From an uncultured Lachnospiraceae bacterium (GTDB lineage Bacteria; Bacillota; Clostridia; Lachnospirales; Lachnospiraceae): a DNA stretch of 64,000 nt. The notes beneath the pieces were generated by a model. The model searched no databases and had not been told where the DNA came from. It saw nothing but the letters and a program-made list of their open reading frames with translations. Both the position numbers and the translations under genes were made by a program. Below, piece by piece: positions 1-7,887 of the stretch. Numbering within the stretch: the stretch's first letter is position 1; every line of letters begins with the position of its first letter. The stretch is from contig USGU01000014.1 of NCBI GenBank assembly GCA_900554415.1, positions 1 to 64,000 on the forward strand, in the 5' to 3' direction.

Positions 1-55
1 CTGGGCATGTTCGGGACTTGCACCCGTTAGAACGCGCCCATGGCGCGCAAACTAA

Positions 56-97
56 GAAAAGAGTGGAACATTTGTCACAATGAACCACTCTTTTTTG
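56..97. terminator. Bidirectional hairpin terminator, with unassigned tail of an upstream element
   Basis: The stem AAAAGAGTGG pairs with CCACTCTTTT around an 18-nt loop and is followed by a T run, so it can end transcription on the + strand and, through the A run, also the regulator on the - strand. The 50 bases before it hold a GC-rich hairpin (CGCGCC, loop CAT, GGCGCG at 33-47) and short open frames running in from the left edge (one closes at TAG, 28-30). These may be the tail of a gene or element starting outside the window; I cannot identify it. Confidence 0.6.
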
Positions 98-121
98 TAG
101 CTTTCCGTTTCACGCACTCTG

Positions 122-1120
122 CTAATCTTCCACTTTAAGTATTATTTTCGCTACAGTCTCTATCACTCCAAAAAGGATACCTGCCACCGGCCAGATAATC
201 CATGTCGTATGCCAGTTACCCGTCTTAAAAGACCATGCCAGATAAATGGCCGCAGCTACCGGCCAGTAGACACTTGAAATACAATTGATAATCGGACTTG
301 CTTTTTTTCCACTCACTGTATAATCCCCCTGTTGAAGCAATTTGTCATAGCTTCCTTTTATAATTCCGACACGGACAAAGATATTAACCGCAACCGCTAC
401 AATGAGCAGTAACACACCAACCATACTTACAATCACGTATTCTCTTTTTCCCTCATACAAGCCAGCACTGATTAAAAGCGGCACACTGCTCAGGATGCAA
501 AGCATCACACCAATTGCAATACCAGTGTAAAATTTTCCCATGAATTCCCGTTTTCTGTCTGACACCATACCATCCACGCCATATGCAGTATCTATCTTTT
601 CTTTATCTAAGAAGTTATATTTTTCTCCTTCTCCAACACATTTGATAAACAGGAAAACTCCGATGGCCACCAACACCAGCAACACCGTAATTCCAACTCC
701 GGCAGCAATATTTTCCGATATACCAAATAATCCACTGTCACTTAACCCCGAAAGAACAATCAACAGAACCGGTGATATGATACATAAGGATACTCCAAGT
801 GCTATCCTTGGTGCATTTCGTTTCTGAATTTCCAGAAACTCTACTGCTTCTTCCATGCTCACACTGCGGCTCTTTTCGTTCAGTTCTACTGACTCTATCA
901 TATCATCTGATGTCTTTCCTTCTATCTCATCTTTTAATAAGTAATCGGTAGACACCCCAAATAATTTTGCCAAATCCAGAATCCGGTTAATGTCCGGCAC
1001 TGACTGTGCACTCTCCCATTTTGATACGGATTGTCTGGATACTCCAAGTTTATCAGCAAGTTCCTCCTGACTCCATCCGTTTTTCTTTCTCTCATTCATA
1101 ATCTTATCTGCTAAAATCAT
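122..1120 (-). CDS. XRE-family regulator with membrane domain
   Basis: The protein starts with a Cro/C1-type helix-turn-helix (residues about 1-60, with WSQEELADKLGVSRQSVSKWE), the usual arrangement of small repressors that bind palindromic operators. The remaining two thirds contain about six hydrophobic segments, so it is probably a membrane-anchored transcription factor that senses a signal at the membrane. I chose the ATG coding MILADK because AGGGAAGG lies a few bases upstream; an ATG six codons earlier has no such site. The neighbouring gene is divergent. Target genes and signal are unknown; autoregulation is typical of the family but not shown here. Confidence 0.8.
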   Translation of the reverse strand: MILADKIMNERKKNGWSQEELADKLGVSRQSVSKWESAQSVPDINRILDLAKLFGVSTDYLLKDEIEGKTSDDMIESVELNEKSRSVSMEEAVEFLEIQKRNAPRIALGVSLCIISPVLLIVLSGLSDSGLFGISENIAAGVGITVLLVLVAIGVFLFIKCVGEGEKYNFLDKEKIDTAYGVDGMVSDRKREFMGKFYTGIAIGVMLCILSSVPLLISAGLYEGKREYVIVSMVGVLLLIVAVAVNIFVRVGIIKGSYDKLLQQGDYTVSGKKASPIINCISSVYWPVAAAIYLAWSFKTGNWHTTWIIWPVAGILFGVIETVAKIILKVED

Positions 1121-1348
1121 ATCTTCGCCTTCCCTCATATTCGCATTTATTATGTTTCTATGATGTTTCCTGTTGCCTATATACTATCAAAGAGAACAGT
1201 TGCAGTCCATAAAGACCGCTTGAAAATGTGTCAACCGGCAGTTGCAAATGGCTTTTCGGTGCTTTACACATAGGATTTTGCCTGAAGTCACTTGAAATTT
1301 TCCAAAAATGATACTACTATACATATATTAATTTTCGAGGTAATACAA

Positions 1349-1663
1349 ATGGCAAATATACTTGACGAATCTTTAATCTACGAAATTCTTTCCGTAGTTG
1401 ATGAAATCCCGGAAGGAAAAGTCGCTTCCTACGGACAGATTGCAAAACTGATTGGCAGGGAACGGAACTCACGGCTTGTAGGAAAAGTTCTCAGCAGGGC
1501 AGAATTTTATGGGGAATATCCTTGTCACCGGGTCGTCAATCACGCAGGCAGATGTGCACCCCATTTTTATGAACAACGGAATCTACTCTTAGAAGAAGGC
1601 GTGGAATTCAAAGCAAACGGATGCGTCGATATGAAAAAATATCAATGGGACGGTGACGAATAG
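1349..1663 (+). CDS. MGMT-family DNA alkyl-transfer domain protein
   Basis: This 104-residue protein consists only of the C-terminal domain of O6-alkylguanine-DNA alkyltransferases. It carries the helix-turn-helix stretch ASYGQIAKLIG and the active-site motif PCHRVV with the acceptor cysteine at residue 59. Alkyltransferase-like (ATL) proteins replace this Cys with Trp or Ala, so the Cys favours real methyl acceptance, although many short Clostridia homologues are untested. The start follows CGAGGTAA; the ORF extends 19 codons further upstream without a ribosome site. Likely role: removing alkyl lesions from guanine or recruiting excision repair to them. It converges on the NCS2 permease gene. 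Confidence 0.75.
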   Translation: MANILDESLIYEILSVVDEIPEGKVASYGQIAKLIGRERNSRLVGKVLSRAEFYGEYPCHRVVNHAGRCAPHFYEQRNLLLEEGVEFKANGCVDMKKYQWDGDE

Positions 1664-1690
1664 CCCACAATTGCTTCTATTTCATCAATA

Positions 1691-3073
1691 TTAAGCGTGA
1701 ATACCTCTGTTTTCATCTCCTGATGTATTTACACCAAATTCATAGTCATTGCCAGGAAGAATCATATTTAACAGAATCCCTGCAATTGCTGCAATTGCAA
1801 GAGCTGTCAGTGTAACAGATGTTCCTGCGATTGTAAATGTAAGACCATCGCTGAATCCAAGTCCACATACGAAGATAACTCCGGCAATAATCAGATTTCT
1901 TGATTTTGTTAAATCTACTTTATTTTCTACAACATTACGAACACCGATTGCAGAAATCATACCATAAAGCATGAAGCTGACACCACCGATAATAGCGGAT
2001 GGCATGGTGCTGATTAGTGCAGATACTTTTGGAATGAAGCTGACAATTACTGCAAATACTGCTGCAATACGAATGACTCTTGGGTCATGTACACGGCTCA
2101 GTTCCAATACTCCTGTATTTTCACCATAAGTTGTGTTTGCAGGTCCACCGAGAAGACCAGCAAGTGAAGTTGCAAGACCATCTCCCATAAGTGTTCTGTG
2201 AAGTCCCGGGTCTGAAATGAAGTTCTTTCCTACTGTAGCAGAAATGGCTGACATATCTCCTACGTGTTCCATCATAGTCGCAATGGCAATTGGTGCCATA
2301 ACCAGAATCGCAGTTACATCGAATTTACAAATCTGAAGTGGTGGAATACCAACAAAGCTTGCTGCTGCCACCGGTGCAAAATTAATAATTGCAGAACCAT
2401 CCGGGTTTGTCATTCCAGCTGCATTCATGATTACTGCAACTGCATAAGAAATCACAACACCCATAAGAATTGGAATAATCTTGAGCATTCCTTTTCCCCA
2501 GATATTAAATATGATGATAACAGCTAATGCAATAAATGCCAGAAGCCAGTTTGTGGAAGCATTCCCGATTGCGGAAGATGCCAGACTCAGTCCGATACAG
2601 ATAATAACAGGACCAGTCACTACTGGCGGCAGATAACGCATCACACGTTTTACGCCTACAATCTTGATCAATAAAGCAAACAGCAGATAAATAAGTCCTG
2701 CTACTACAACACCACCGCAGGCATAAGCTGCTTTATCATTTACACTCATATTTGCATAAATTCCGGTATCCAAGTGTGCTACTGTTGAAAATCCACCTAA
2801 GAATGCAAATGACGAGCCTAAAAATGCAGGAACCTTAAATTTGGTGCATACATGAAATAAGAGGGTTCCGAATCCTGCACAAAACAATGTAACAGAAACG
2901 GTAAGCCCTCTTGTTGGTCCTTCTCCACATGCATCTACAAAATAACTGTTTACTAAAATAGGAACTAAAATAGTCGCCCCAAACATAGCAAACATATGCT
3001 GTAACCCTAAAATTAACATCTTAGGAATACCAAGCGTTCTTGCATCTGTAATAATTCCAGTTTTCTCGTTCAT
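1691..3073 (-). CDS. NCS2-family uracil/purine permease (UraA-like)
   Basis: A 460-residue integral membrane protein of the nucleobase:cation symporter-2 family. Hydrophobic segments run throughout, and family landmarks are visible: the N-terminal LGLQHMFAMFGATILVP, the mid-protein AIATMMEHVGD with the substrate-binding Glu, and GGPANTTYGENTGV. These features are closest to the uracil transporter UraA/PyrP branch. The ATG is preceded by AAGGTGAG; a GTG three codons upstream lies inside that site. It is the last gene of the run that starts with the lar genes, but 38 bp separate it from the TPR gene, so co-transcription is possible and not certain. Substrate (uracil or xanthine) is inferred only. 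Confidence 0.85.
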   Translation of the reverse strand: MNEKTGIITDARTLGIPKMLILGLQHMFAMFGATILVPILVNSYFVDACGEGPTRGLTVSVTLFCAGFGTLLFHVCTKFKVPAFLGSSFAFLGGFSTVAHLDTGIYANMSVNDKAAYACGGVVVAGLIYLLFALLIKIVGVKRVMRYLPPVVTGPVIICIGLSLASSAIGNASTNWLLAFIALAVIIIFNIWGKGMLKIIPILMGVVISYAVAVIMNAAGMTNPDGSAIINFAPVAAASFVGIPPLQICKFDVTAILVMAPIAIATMMEHVGDMSAISATVGKNFISDPGLHRTLMGDGLATSLAGLLGGPANTTYGENTGVLELSRVHDPRVIRIAAVFAVIVSFIPKVSALISTMPSAIIGGVSFMLYGMISAIGVRNVVENKVDLTKSRNLIIAGVIFVCGLGFSDGLTFTIAGTSVTLTALAIAAIAGILLNMILPGNDYEFGVNTSGDENRGIHA

Positions 3074-3120
3074 TACTCTCACCTTGTCCTTTGTTTTTTC
3101 TGTCTATTATAGAAACATTT

Positions 3121-3888
3121 TTATACAAATACAAGAGGAAATTTTTTCTGTTTTATATTTCTGTCATTCCATGCCGCAAGATACGAGATACACGGCCATA
3201 CGGATTCCTGTTCTAATACTTTATCTATATCGTGTTCAGCTTCCGCATTCTTACCAAGTTTTTCCGAATACACACTGAGTCCGTAAAACAGGAATGCGTC
3301 ATCCAAAGCATGATTTGTCGCAGAGACCTGATTCCAGTCACGTTCTCCGGCAAATACAGAAACAGCCGTTTTATAAGCGATATGATGCCCTACATCCATA
3401 TCTGCCTGATATTCCTTCAACAGCTCCGGCTCAAACCCTCCACGATAAGCCGCAAGGGTATGCCAGTAAATGATAGCAATCTTCATTTCGTCTCCGCAAG
3501 GCAGACACTTCTTCCACCAGTCAGCAGCAGTCTGATACTGACCTTTCAGGTAATGCCACACACCAATCGAATAAGCAACCGATTTTTCCGGTATCCCACA
3601 GGAAAGTGCCCTTTGATAATTTTTCATGGCTTCTTCATAGCGGAAGATGGATAAATTGGCTCCGCCCAGACGAACATACAACATCCCATCGTTTCCTTTG
3701 ATTCTGCCGGCTTTCTCATACACTTCTATTGCGTCCTGAAAACGGTACTGTCCTGCCAGTGCATTTCCCAGAGACACCATACTCTGATAATCATCCAATT
3801 CTCGAAGCCAGAACATTTCTTCCGTATCTTCAACCTCACACCCCGCGTATCCAAGCTGACTGTCCATAGATGCATATTTATCTGGCAT
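3121..3888 (-). CDS. TPR protein translationally coupled to larC
   Basis: A 255-residue soluble protein with several tetratricopeptide-like helical pairs, for example around YRFQDAIEVYEKAGRIKG and RYEEAMKNYQRALSCGI. TPR arrays bind other proteins; no enzyme motif is visible. Its ATG lies inside the end of larC (11-bp overlap), which implies translational coupling and hence a role linked to the nickel-pincer cofactor genes. The C-terminal third resembles the TPR tail seen with DUF5107 proteins, including the one at 40958-42946, so a carbohydrate context is the alternative. I do not recognise a named family. Confidence 0.65.
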   Translation of the reverse strand: MPDKYASMDSQLGYAGCEVEDTEEMFWLRELDDYQSMVSLGNALAGQYRFQDAIEVYEKAGRIKGNDGMLYVRLGGANLSIFRYEEAMKNYQRALSCGIPEKSVAYSIGVWHYLKGQYQTAADWWKKCLPCGDEMKIAIIYWHTLAAYRGGFEPELLKEYQADMDVGHHIAYKTAVSVFAGERDWNQVSATNHALDDAFLFYGLSVYSEKLGKNAEAEHDIDKVLEQESVWPCISYLAAWNDRNIKQKKFPLVFV

Positions 3889-5170
3889 TGTCTTCTACCA
3901 GCCTTATGACCTCATCTATAGAAAGGTTTTCTTTTTTCGCAATCCTAGCCAGGTCTTCATATTCATATTTCTTGCGTTGTACACCATAACCATCTGAATA
4001 TTTCACGTTCACTTCACCAAATGGAGTCACAATGGTTTCACTTCTTCTCTGAAGTACATATCTATGGAACTTGCTTTCCCGTAAACCAAGGGTTGTAGTA
4101 TGTTGGAAAATAGTCTGAACTACTTTGTCTTTCGTGTTCTCATTGCATAATACGCAAAGCATTGTTCCCGGACGAGATTTCTTCATTCCGATTGGAAGGG
4201 TATAGACATCCAATGCCCCTGCATCGAGTAGACGGTCCATGGCAAATCCGATTCGTTCCGGTGTCATATCATCCAGATTACAGGCAAATTCTGTCACATC
4301 ATCACTACTGTCTCCTATTTCTCCAAGCATGGCACGGACGCAGTTTGCGGATGAAAAATCTTTCTTTCCCATACCGTAACCGATTTTTTCTACTTTCATT
4401 ACCGGCATTTCTCCAAATTCCGATGTAAAATGCTTCAGTAAGGCTGCTCCTGTCGGTGTGCAGAGTTCTCCTTTGATTCCACCACCATAAACCGGGACAC
4501 CCTTTAAAATATAAGCAGTGGCCGGTGCAGGAACCGGTAAAATTCCATGAGCACAGTGTACATGTCCGCTTCCCACATGAACCGGAGAAGCAATCACTTT
4601 CTCTATGCCTAATTTTTCCATCAGTAAGCAAACTGCCGTCACATCCGCAATGGCATCTTTCGTTCCCACCTCATGAAAGTGAATCTCCGTAACCGGAACA
4701 CCATGTGCATTGCTCTCTGCCTCCGCAATCAGATGATAAACCGCAATCACATGCTTTCTGACGGAATCCGATATTTTCAAATCTTCTACCATATGTTCAA
4801 TCTCATGCATTCCACTGTGATGATGCGGATGATCGTGACTATGCTCGTGGTCGTGGCAATATCCATCCTCGTGACTATGCTCATGCTCATGACTATGTTC
4901 GTGATCGTGACTGTGTTCCTCTTCATGACTATGCTCGTGGTCATGGAACAAGGCATCTTCCTCTATGCCATTTACAGACACCTTCATATGAGTTCCTACG
5001 ATTCCACATTTTGTCATCTTCTCGGCAGTAACCGTCACATCCGGAATGCCGAGTGTGTTCATTTCTTCAATAAAATCCTGCTTTTCTTCTTCATTCAACA
5101 ACTCGTACAATGCTGCCGTAAGCATATCTCCCGCAGCCCCCATACCACAATCCAAATACAATGTTCTCAT
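3878..5170 (-). CDS. larC: LarC, nickel insertion protein of pincer cofactor synthesis
   Basis: LarC is the CTP-dependent cyclometallase that inserts nickel into the pyridinium dithiocarboxylate nucleotide, the last step in making the nickel-pincer cofactor of lactate racemase. The N-terminus YLDCGMGAAGDM and the block ACNLDDMTPERIGFAMD are typical of the family. Residues 76-123 form a histidine-rich stretch of His-Asp/Glu/Ser repeats, a probable nickel store. In Lactiplantibacillus plantarum larC is split and joined by a ribosomal frameshift; here it is one uninterrupted frame of 430 codons. The ATG follows GGAGGG. It lies between larB and the TPR gene in one operon. Confidence 0.93.
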   Translation of the reverse strand: MRTLYLDCGMGAAGDMLTAALYELLNEEEKQDFIEEMNTLGIPDVTVTAEKMTKCGIVGTHMKVSVNGIEEDALFHDHEHSHEEEHSHDHEHSHEHEHSHEDGYCHDHEHSHDHPHHHSGMHEIEHMVEDLKISDSVRKHVIAVYHLIAEAESNAHGVPVTEIHFHEVGTKDAIADVTAVCLLMEKLGIEKVIASPVHVGSGHVHCAHGILPVPAPATAYILKGVPVYGGGIKGELCTPTGAALLKHFTSEFGEMPVMKVEKIGYGMGKKDFSSANCVRAMLGEIGDSSDDVTEFACNLDDMTPERIGFAMDRLLDAGALDVYTLPIGMKKSRPGTMLCVLCNENTKDKVVQTIFQHTTTLGLRESKFHRYVLQRRSETIVTPFGEVNVKYSDGYGVQRKKYEYEDLARIAKKENLSIDEVIRLVEDNAR

Positions 5171-5196
5171 AAGTTCAGTCCCTCCTTTTGCTAATC

Positions 5197-5952
5197 TTAT
5201 CCTTTCACTATCAGATGGTTAATCATATTTGCCTGATATCCAGCCCCAAATCCATTGTCAATATTGACAACGGACACCCCACTTGCGCAGGAATTCAGCA
5301 TGGAAAGAAGTGCAGACACCCCGCCAAAGGATGCTCCATATCCTACACTGGTCGGAACGGCAATCACCGGGCAGTCCGCCAGACCGCCAATCACGCTTGC
5401 CAGTGCTCCTTCCATTCCCGCAATAGCGATAATCACCGTCGCACTCATAATTTCATCCAGATGGGAAAGTACTCTGTGCAGACCTGCAACTCCCACATCG
5501 TACAGACGGACGACTTCATTTCCAAGGACTTCTGCTGTAAGAGCCGCCTCCTCCGCTACCGGAATATCACTGGTTCCGCCTGTGGCTACTACGATCTTGC
5601 CGATGCCATCCGGCTTTGGCAGTTCACCCACAATTCCAACCTTCGCCTCTTCATGGTAGTGAAATGCAATCTTCTCCGCCATTTTCTCTGCTTTTTCTGA
5701 AGATAATCTTGTAATCAGAATCGTATCTTGTCCATTTTTCTGCATGGACTCCACAATTCCAATCATCTGCTCTGCCGTTTTGCCCGCACCGTAAATCACT
5801 TCCGCAGCACCCTGCCGGGTTTTCCTGTGCAAATCTATCTTTGCATAACCGATATCCTCAAAAGGCTGCGTTTTGATTTTCAAAAGTGCGTCATCCACTG
5901 ACACTTCTCCGCTTCTGATTCCTTCCAGAAGCTTTCTCATTTCGCTATTCAT
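5197..5952 (-). CDS. larB: LarB, nicotinate adenine dinucleotide carboxylase/hydrolase
   Basis: LarB carboxylates the pyridinium ring of nicotinic acid adenine dinucleotide and hydrolyses the phosphoanhydride, the first step of nickel-pincer cofactor synthesis. The C-terminal two thirds resemble PurE (AIR carboxylase), with the glycine-rich segments TGGTSDIPVAEEA and PTSVGYGASFGG. Length (251 residues) fits the family. I chose the ATG giving MNSEMRKLL, preceded by GGTGG; it overlaps the end of larE, indicating coupled translation. An alternative start six codons upstream lacks a ribosome site. Confidence 0.92.
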   Translation of the reverse strand: MNSEMRKLLEGIRSGEVSVDDALLKIKTQPFEDIGYAKIDLHRKTRQGAAEVIYGAGKTAEQMIGIVESMQKNGQDTILITRLSSEKAEKMAEKIAFHYHEEAKVGIVGELPKPDGIGKIVVATGGTSDIPVAEEAALTAEVLGNEVVRLYDVGVAGLHRVLSHLDEIMSATVIIAIAGMEGALASVIGGLADCPVIAVPTSVGYGASFGGVSALLSMLNSCASGVSVVNIDNGFGAGYQANMINHLIVKG

Positions 5953-6694
5953 GCCGTGCCACCAAGTCAAGACAAACTGCCTCGTACATCTCTGACAGTT
6001 TTCCCACGATTTCCTTTCTGTGTTCCATTAATAATGGAAACTGCTCCTTTGTCACCTGGATTTTCGCCATCTCACCTACTGTCCGCACACGGAAATCAGA
6101 AAAGCCCAGTGAAAACAGATAGCCTTCTGCTGCTTCTGTCCGTTCCAGCACCCGCGCATCTATGTGCTGTCCCGTCGGAATCCGGGTTGCAAGACAGGCA
6201 TATGCCGGTTTATCCCAGGTGAAAAGTCCTGCCTCTTTGGACAACTTCCGAATTTCTGTTTTCGTAAGTCCACAAATGCGAAGCGGCGAAAGGACCTCCA
6301 ATTCCTGAAGTGCCTTCATACCAGGTCTGTCTCCTGCATCATCCGATGCATTTGTTCCATCCAGTAACACGGTAAATCCATCTGCCCTTGCATGTGAAGT
6401 GATGGCTGTAAATATCCTCTTTTTACAATAATAACACCGATTGGACGGATTTGCAGTCACTTTTTCATCCGAAAGTACATCTAAATGTAGAACCTCCATC
6501 TGTGCATTTAATTCTGTTGCAAGACGGATTGCGTCATCCATCTCAAACTGCGGTTGAAACGCTGCCTTTACATAATATGCCTTTACTTCTTTTGCGTACT
6601 TTCCCGCAGCATAAAGAAGATATGAGGAGTCCACCCCTCCCGAAAATGCAATCGCAACCTTCGGATGTTCTGTAAAAAATTCTTTTAATGTCAT
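5945..6694 (-). CDS. larE: LarE, sulfur transferase with three-cysteine pattern
   Basis: LarE is a PP-loop ATP pyrophosphatase that adenylates the LarB product and converts its carboxylates to thiocarboxylates. The PP-loop SGGVDSS is at residues 18-24. The well-studied Lactiplantibacillus enzyme uses one cysteine as a sacrificial sulfur donor. Here there is a CxxC pair (Cys87, Cys90 in NRCYYCKK) plus Cys167 in YACLATR. This is the pattern described for the [4Fe-4S] cluster-dependent LarE subgroup, in which the cluster carries the sulfur. A clear GGAGG site precedes the ATG, and a terminator-like hairpin separates it from the membrane genes upstream. Confidence 0.92.
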   Translation of the reverse strand: MTLKEFFTEHPKVAIAFSGGVDSSYLLYAAGKYAKEVKAYYVKAAFQPQFEMDDAIRLATELNAQMEVLHLDVLSDEKVTANPSNRCYYCKKRIFTAITSHARADGFTVLLDGTNASDDAGDRPGMKALQELEVLSPLRICGLTKTEIRKLSKEAGLFTWDKPAYACLATRIPTGQHIDARVLERTEAAEGYLFSLGFSDFRVRTVGEMAKIQVTKEQFPLLMEHRKEIVGKLSEMYEAVCLDLVARHE

Positions 6695-6711
6695 TTTCTA
6701 ACCTCCAGAAT

Positions 6712-6743
6712 AGAAAACGACCCTGCCTTTCCGCAGAGCCGTC
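6712..6743 (-). terminator. Intrinsic terminator or attenuator upstream of larE
   Basis: Read on the - strand, CGGCTCTGC pairs with GCAGGGTCG (two G-U pairs) around GGAAAG and is followed by TTTTC. It lies 64 bp after the second small membrane gene and just before the larE ribosome site. It could therefore end the membrane-gene transcript or allow partial read-through into larEBC. Confidence 0.6.
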
Positions 6744-6757
6744 CTTCTTTTCATTGC

Positions 6758-7072
6758 TTATTTTTTCTTAAATAACGCTGCTTTTACAACACCTTTCGGG
6801 TCTTTGACAAGCAAAATAATAAGCCAGATAACCAGACCGAGCGCTACTACAGACAATCCCAGATAGAAATCATTCAGCATTTCTACCGGAGAAGGTTCAA
6901 AATACGCTGAACCCATTTCTGCATATTCAAAAACAGCATCCACAAACCACATAAGGGAAGCCCCCCAGTACATCCAACACAATGCACCAACCTTCATTTC
7001 ACTCATGGGTGCGCCTTTATACCAGATGACTGTACTGATAATCGCTGCAAATACAGTGGTTAAGAGTGTCAT
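6758..7072 (-). CDS. Small membrane protein upstream of larEBC (first-position pair, gene 2)
   Basis: A 104-residue protein with three probable transmembrane helices (about residues 1-18, 27-50 and 68-89) and a lysine-rich C-terminus ending FKKK. I do not recognise the family. It starts 2 bp after the preceding small membrane gene, so the two are almost certainly co-expressed and may form one complex. The position directly upstream of the nickel-pincer genes suggests a role with lactate or another 2-hydroxyacid, or with nickel, but this rests on context only, and a terminator-like hairpin lies between them. Confidence 0.65.
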   Translation of the reverse strand: MTLLTTVFAAIISTVIWYKGAPMSEMKVGALCWMYWGASLMWFVDAVFEYAEMGSAYFEPSPVEMLNDFYLGLSVVALGLVIWLIILLVKDPKGVVKAALFKKK

Positions 7073-7074
7073 AC

Positions 7075-7488
7075 CTATGGTTCCTCCCTTACTGCTTCTG
7101 CATCAACAATTGCCTTTTTCTCCATAGCGGAAGAAACAGCAACCATAATACCCCATACACCGGTAACAACTACCGTCATCAGTACACCTACCGTGCCCAT
7201 TTCTTTTAACATTCCTGCTGTCTCTCCGGCTTTTACTGCTGTAAGGAATGGGAAAACAGGAATTACTTCTCCGTGCCATACATGTTCAAATGCGAGAAGT
7301 GCAGAGCCGCCTAAAAGCATTTTATTTAACCAGCCAAGCTTAGTAGAAAATTTGATTTTTGTTGCTTCTTCTACCTTTCCTTCTGTAAGAGAAACCTGAA
7401 CGGACTCTTCCTTTTCATTTTCTTTCATCTTTTTCGCTGCTACTGAAGTGATAGCTGCCTCTGCAGCCGGAACAAGAAAACATGCCAT
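7075..7488 (-). CDS. Small membrane protein upstream of larEBC (gene 1)
   Basis: A 137-residue protein with a short hydrophobic N-terminus (MACFLVPAAEAAITSV), a charged segment at about 20-45, then two hydrophobic helices, around LLGGSALLAFEHVWHGEV and TVGVLMTVVVTGVWGIMVA. The conserved-looking FEHVWHGE, with two His and two Glu in or near a membrane helix, could bind metal, which is speculation. The start follows TCAGGAGG. It is the first gene of the - strand run leading into the lar genes. I know no family for it. Confidence 0.65.
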   Translation of the reverse strand: MACFLVPAAEAAITSVAAKKMKENEKEESVQVSLTEGKVEEATKIKFSTKLGWLNKMLLGGSALLAFEHVWHGEVIPVFPFLTAVKAGETAGMLKEMGTVGVLMTVVVTGVWGIMVAVSSAMEKKAIVDAEAVREEP

Positions 7489-7747
7489 AATACCATACCT
7501 CCTGAATTTACAGATAAAAGTGCAGAAAAAGGCATACCATTTCCCTTCTGGAAAATCGCATACCTTCTTTGTATACCTTAATGTAAATGCACTATATCTG
7601 TTTTGATTTTCATATAAATGTTTTGATTTGCCGATGCTTCTGCATCTTTTAGCTTCTTGCTATAATGAAACATTATACTAAACTATTTTTTCAGGTGCAA
7701 GATGGCAAATGTAGATTTTCCGTATATGGATTCTTTCGGATTTCATT
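7489..7747. promoter_or_regulatory. Leader with repeats upstream of the lar-linked membrane genes
   Basis: On the - strand, AAATCAAAACA occurs twice with a 20-bp period (7606-7636 region), about two helical turns, as expected for a regulator binding one DNA face. Further upstream lies a perfect inverted repeat TATAATG-AAA-CATTATA at 7661-7677. Closer to the gene, GGTAT(A/G)C is repeated. No single -35/-10 pair stands out. These are candidate operators for control of the membrane-gene/lar run; nothing here identifies the regulator. Confidence 0.4.
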
Positions 7748-7806
7748 TTACTTATTCAGACGATAGCCTGCGCCCCACACGGTTTCCAATATCTTCTTGT
7801 CAGCCA
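7748..7806 (-). pseudogene. C-terminal relic of an OmpR-type response regulator
   Basis: The - strand encodes ILETVWGAGYRLNK followed by a stop, the invariant end of the winged-helix domain of OmpR/PhoB response regulators (compare TVWGIGYKF in the intact regulator at 22605-23312). No receiver domain or helix-turn-helix is present upstream; the preceding bases meet the tail of the MATE fusion gene. It is what is left of a deleted two-component gene. Confidence 0.7.
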
Positions 7807-7887
7807 TAGCAAAGTATATGCCATCACACCGCAGCTCTGCATGTCAAGCAGTTCTCTATAAGTTTTTATCATTTTTCATAATAGCCT

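Noticed and set aside
4810..4945. Tandem DNA repeat or CRISPR-like array
   Set aside because: The periodicity comes from His-Asp/Glu/Ser codons of the LarC histidine-rich region; units are short and there are no spacers.
4673..5194. A hydrophobic + strand protein opposite larC
   Set aside because: It is the antisense shadow of the His-rich stretch (CAT/GTG codons read as Met/Val) and has no ribosome site.
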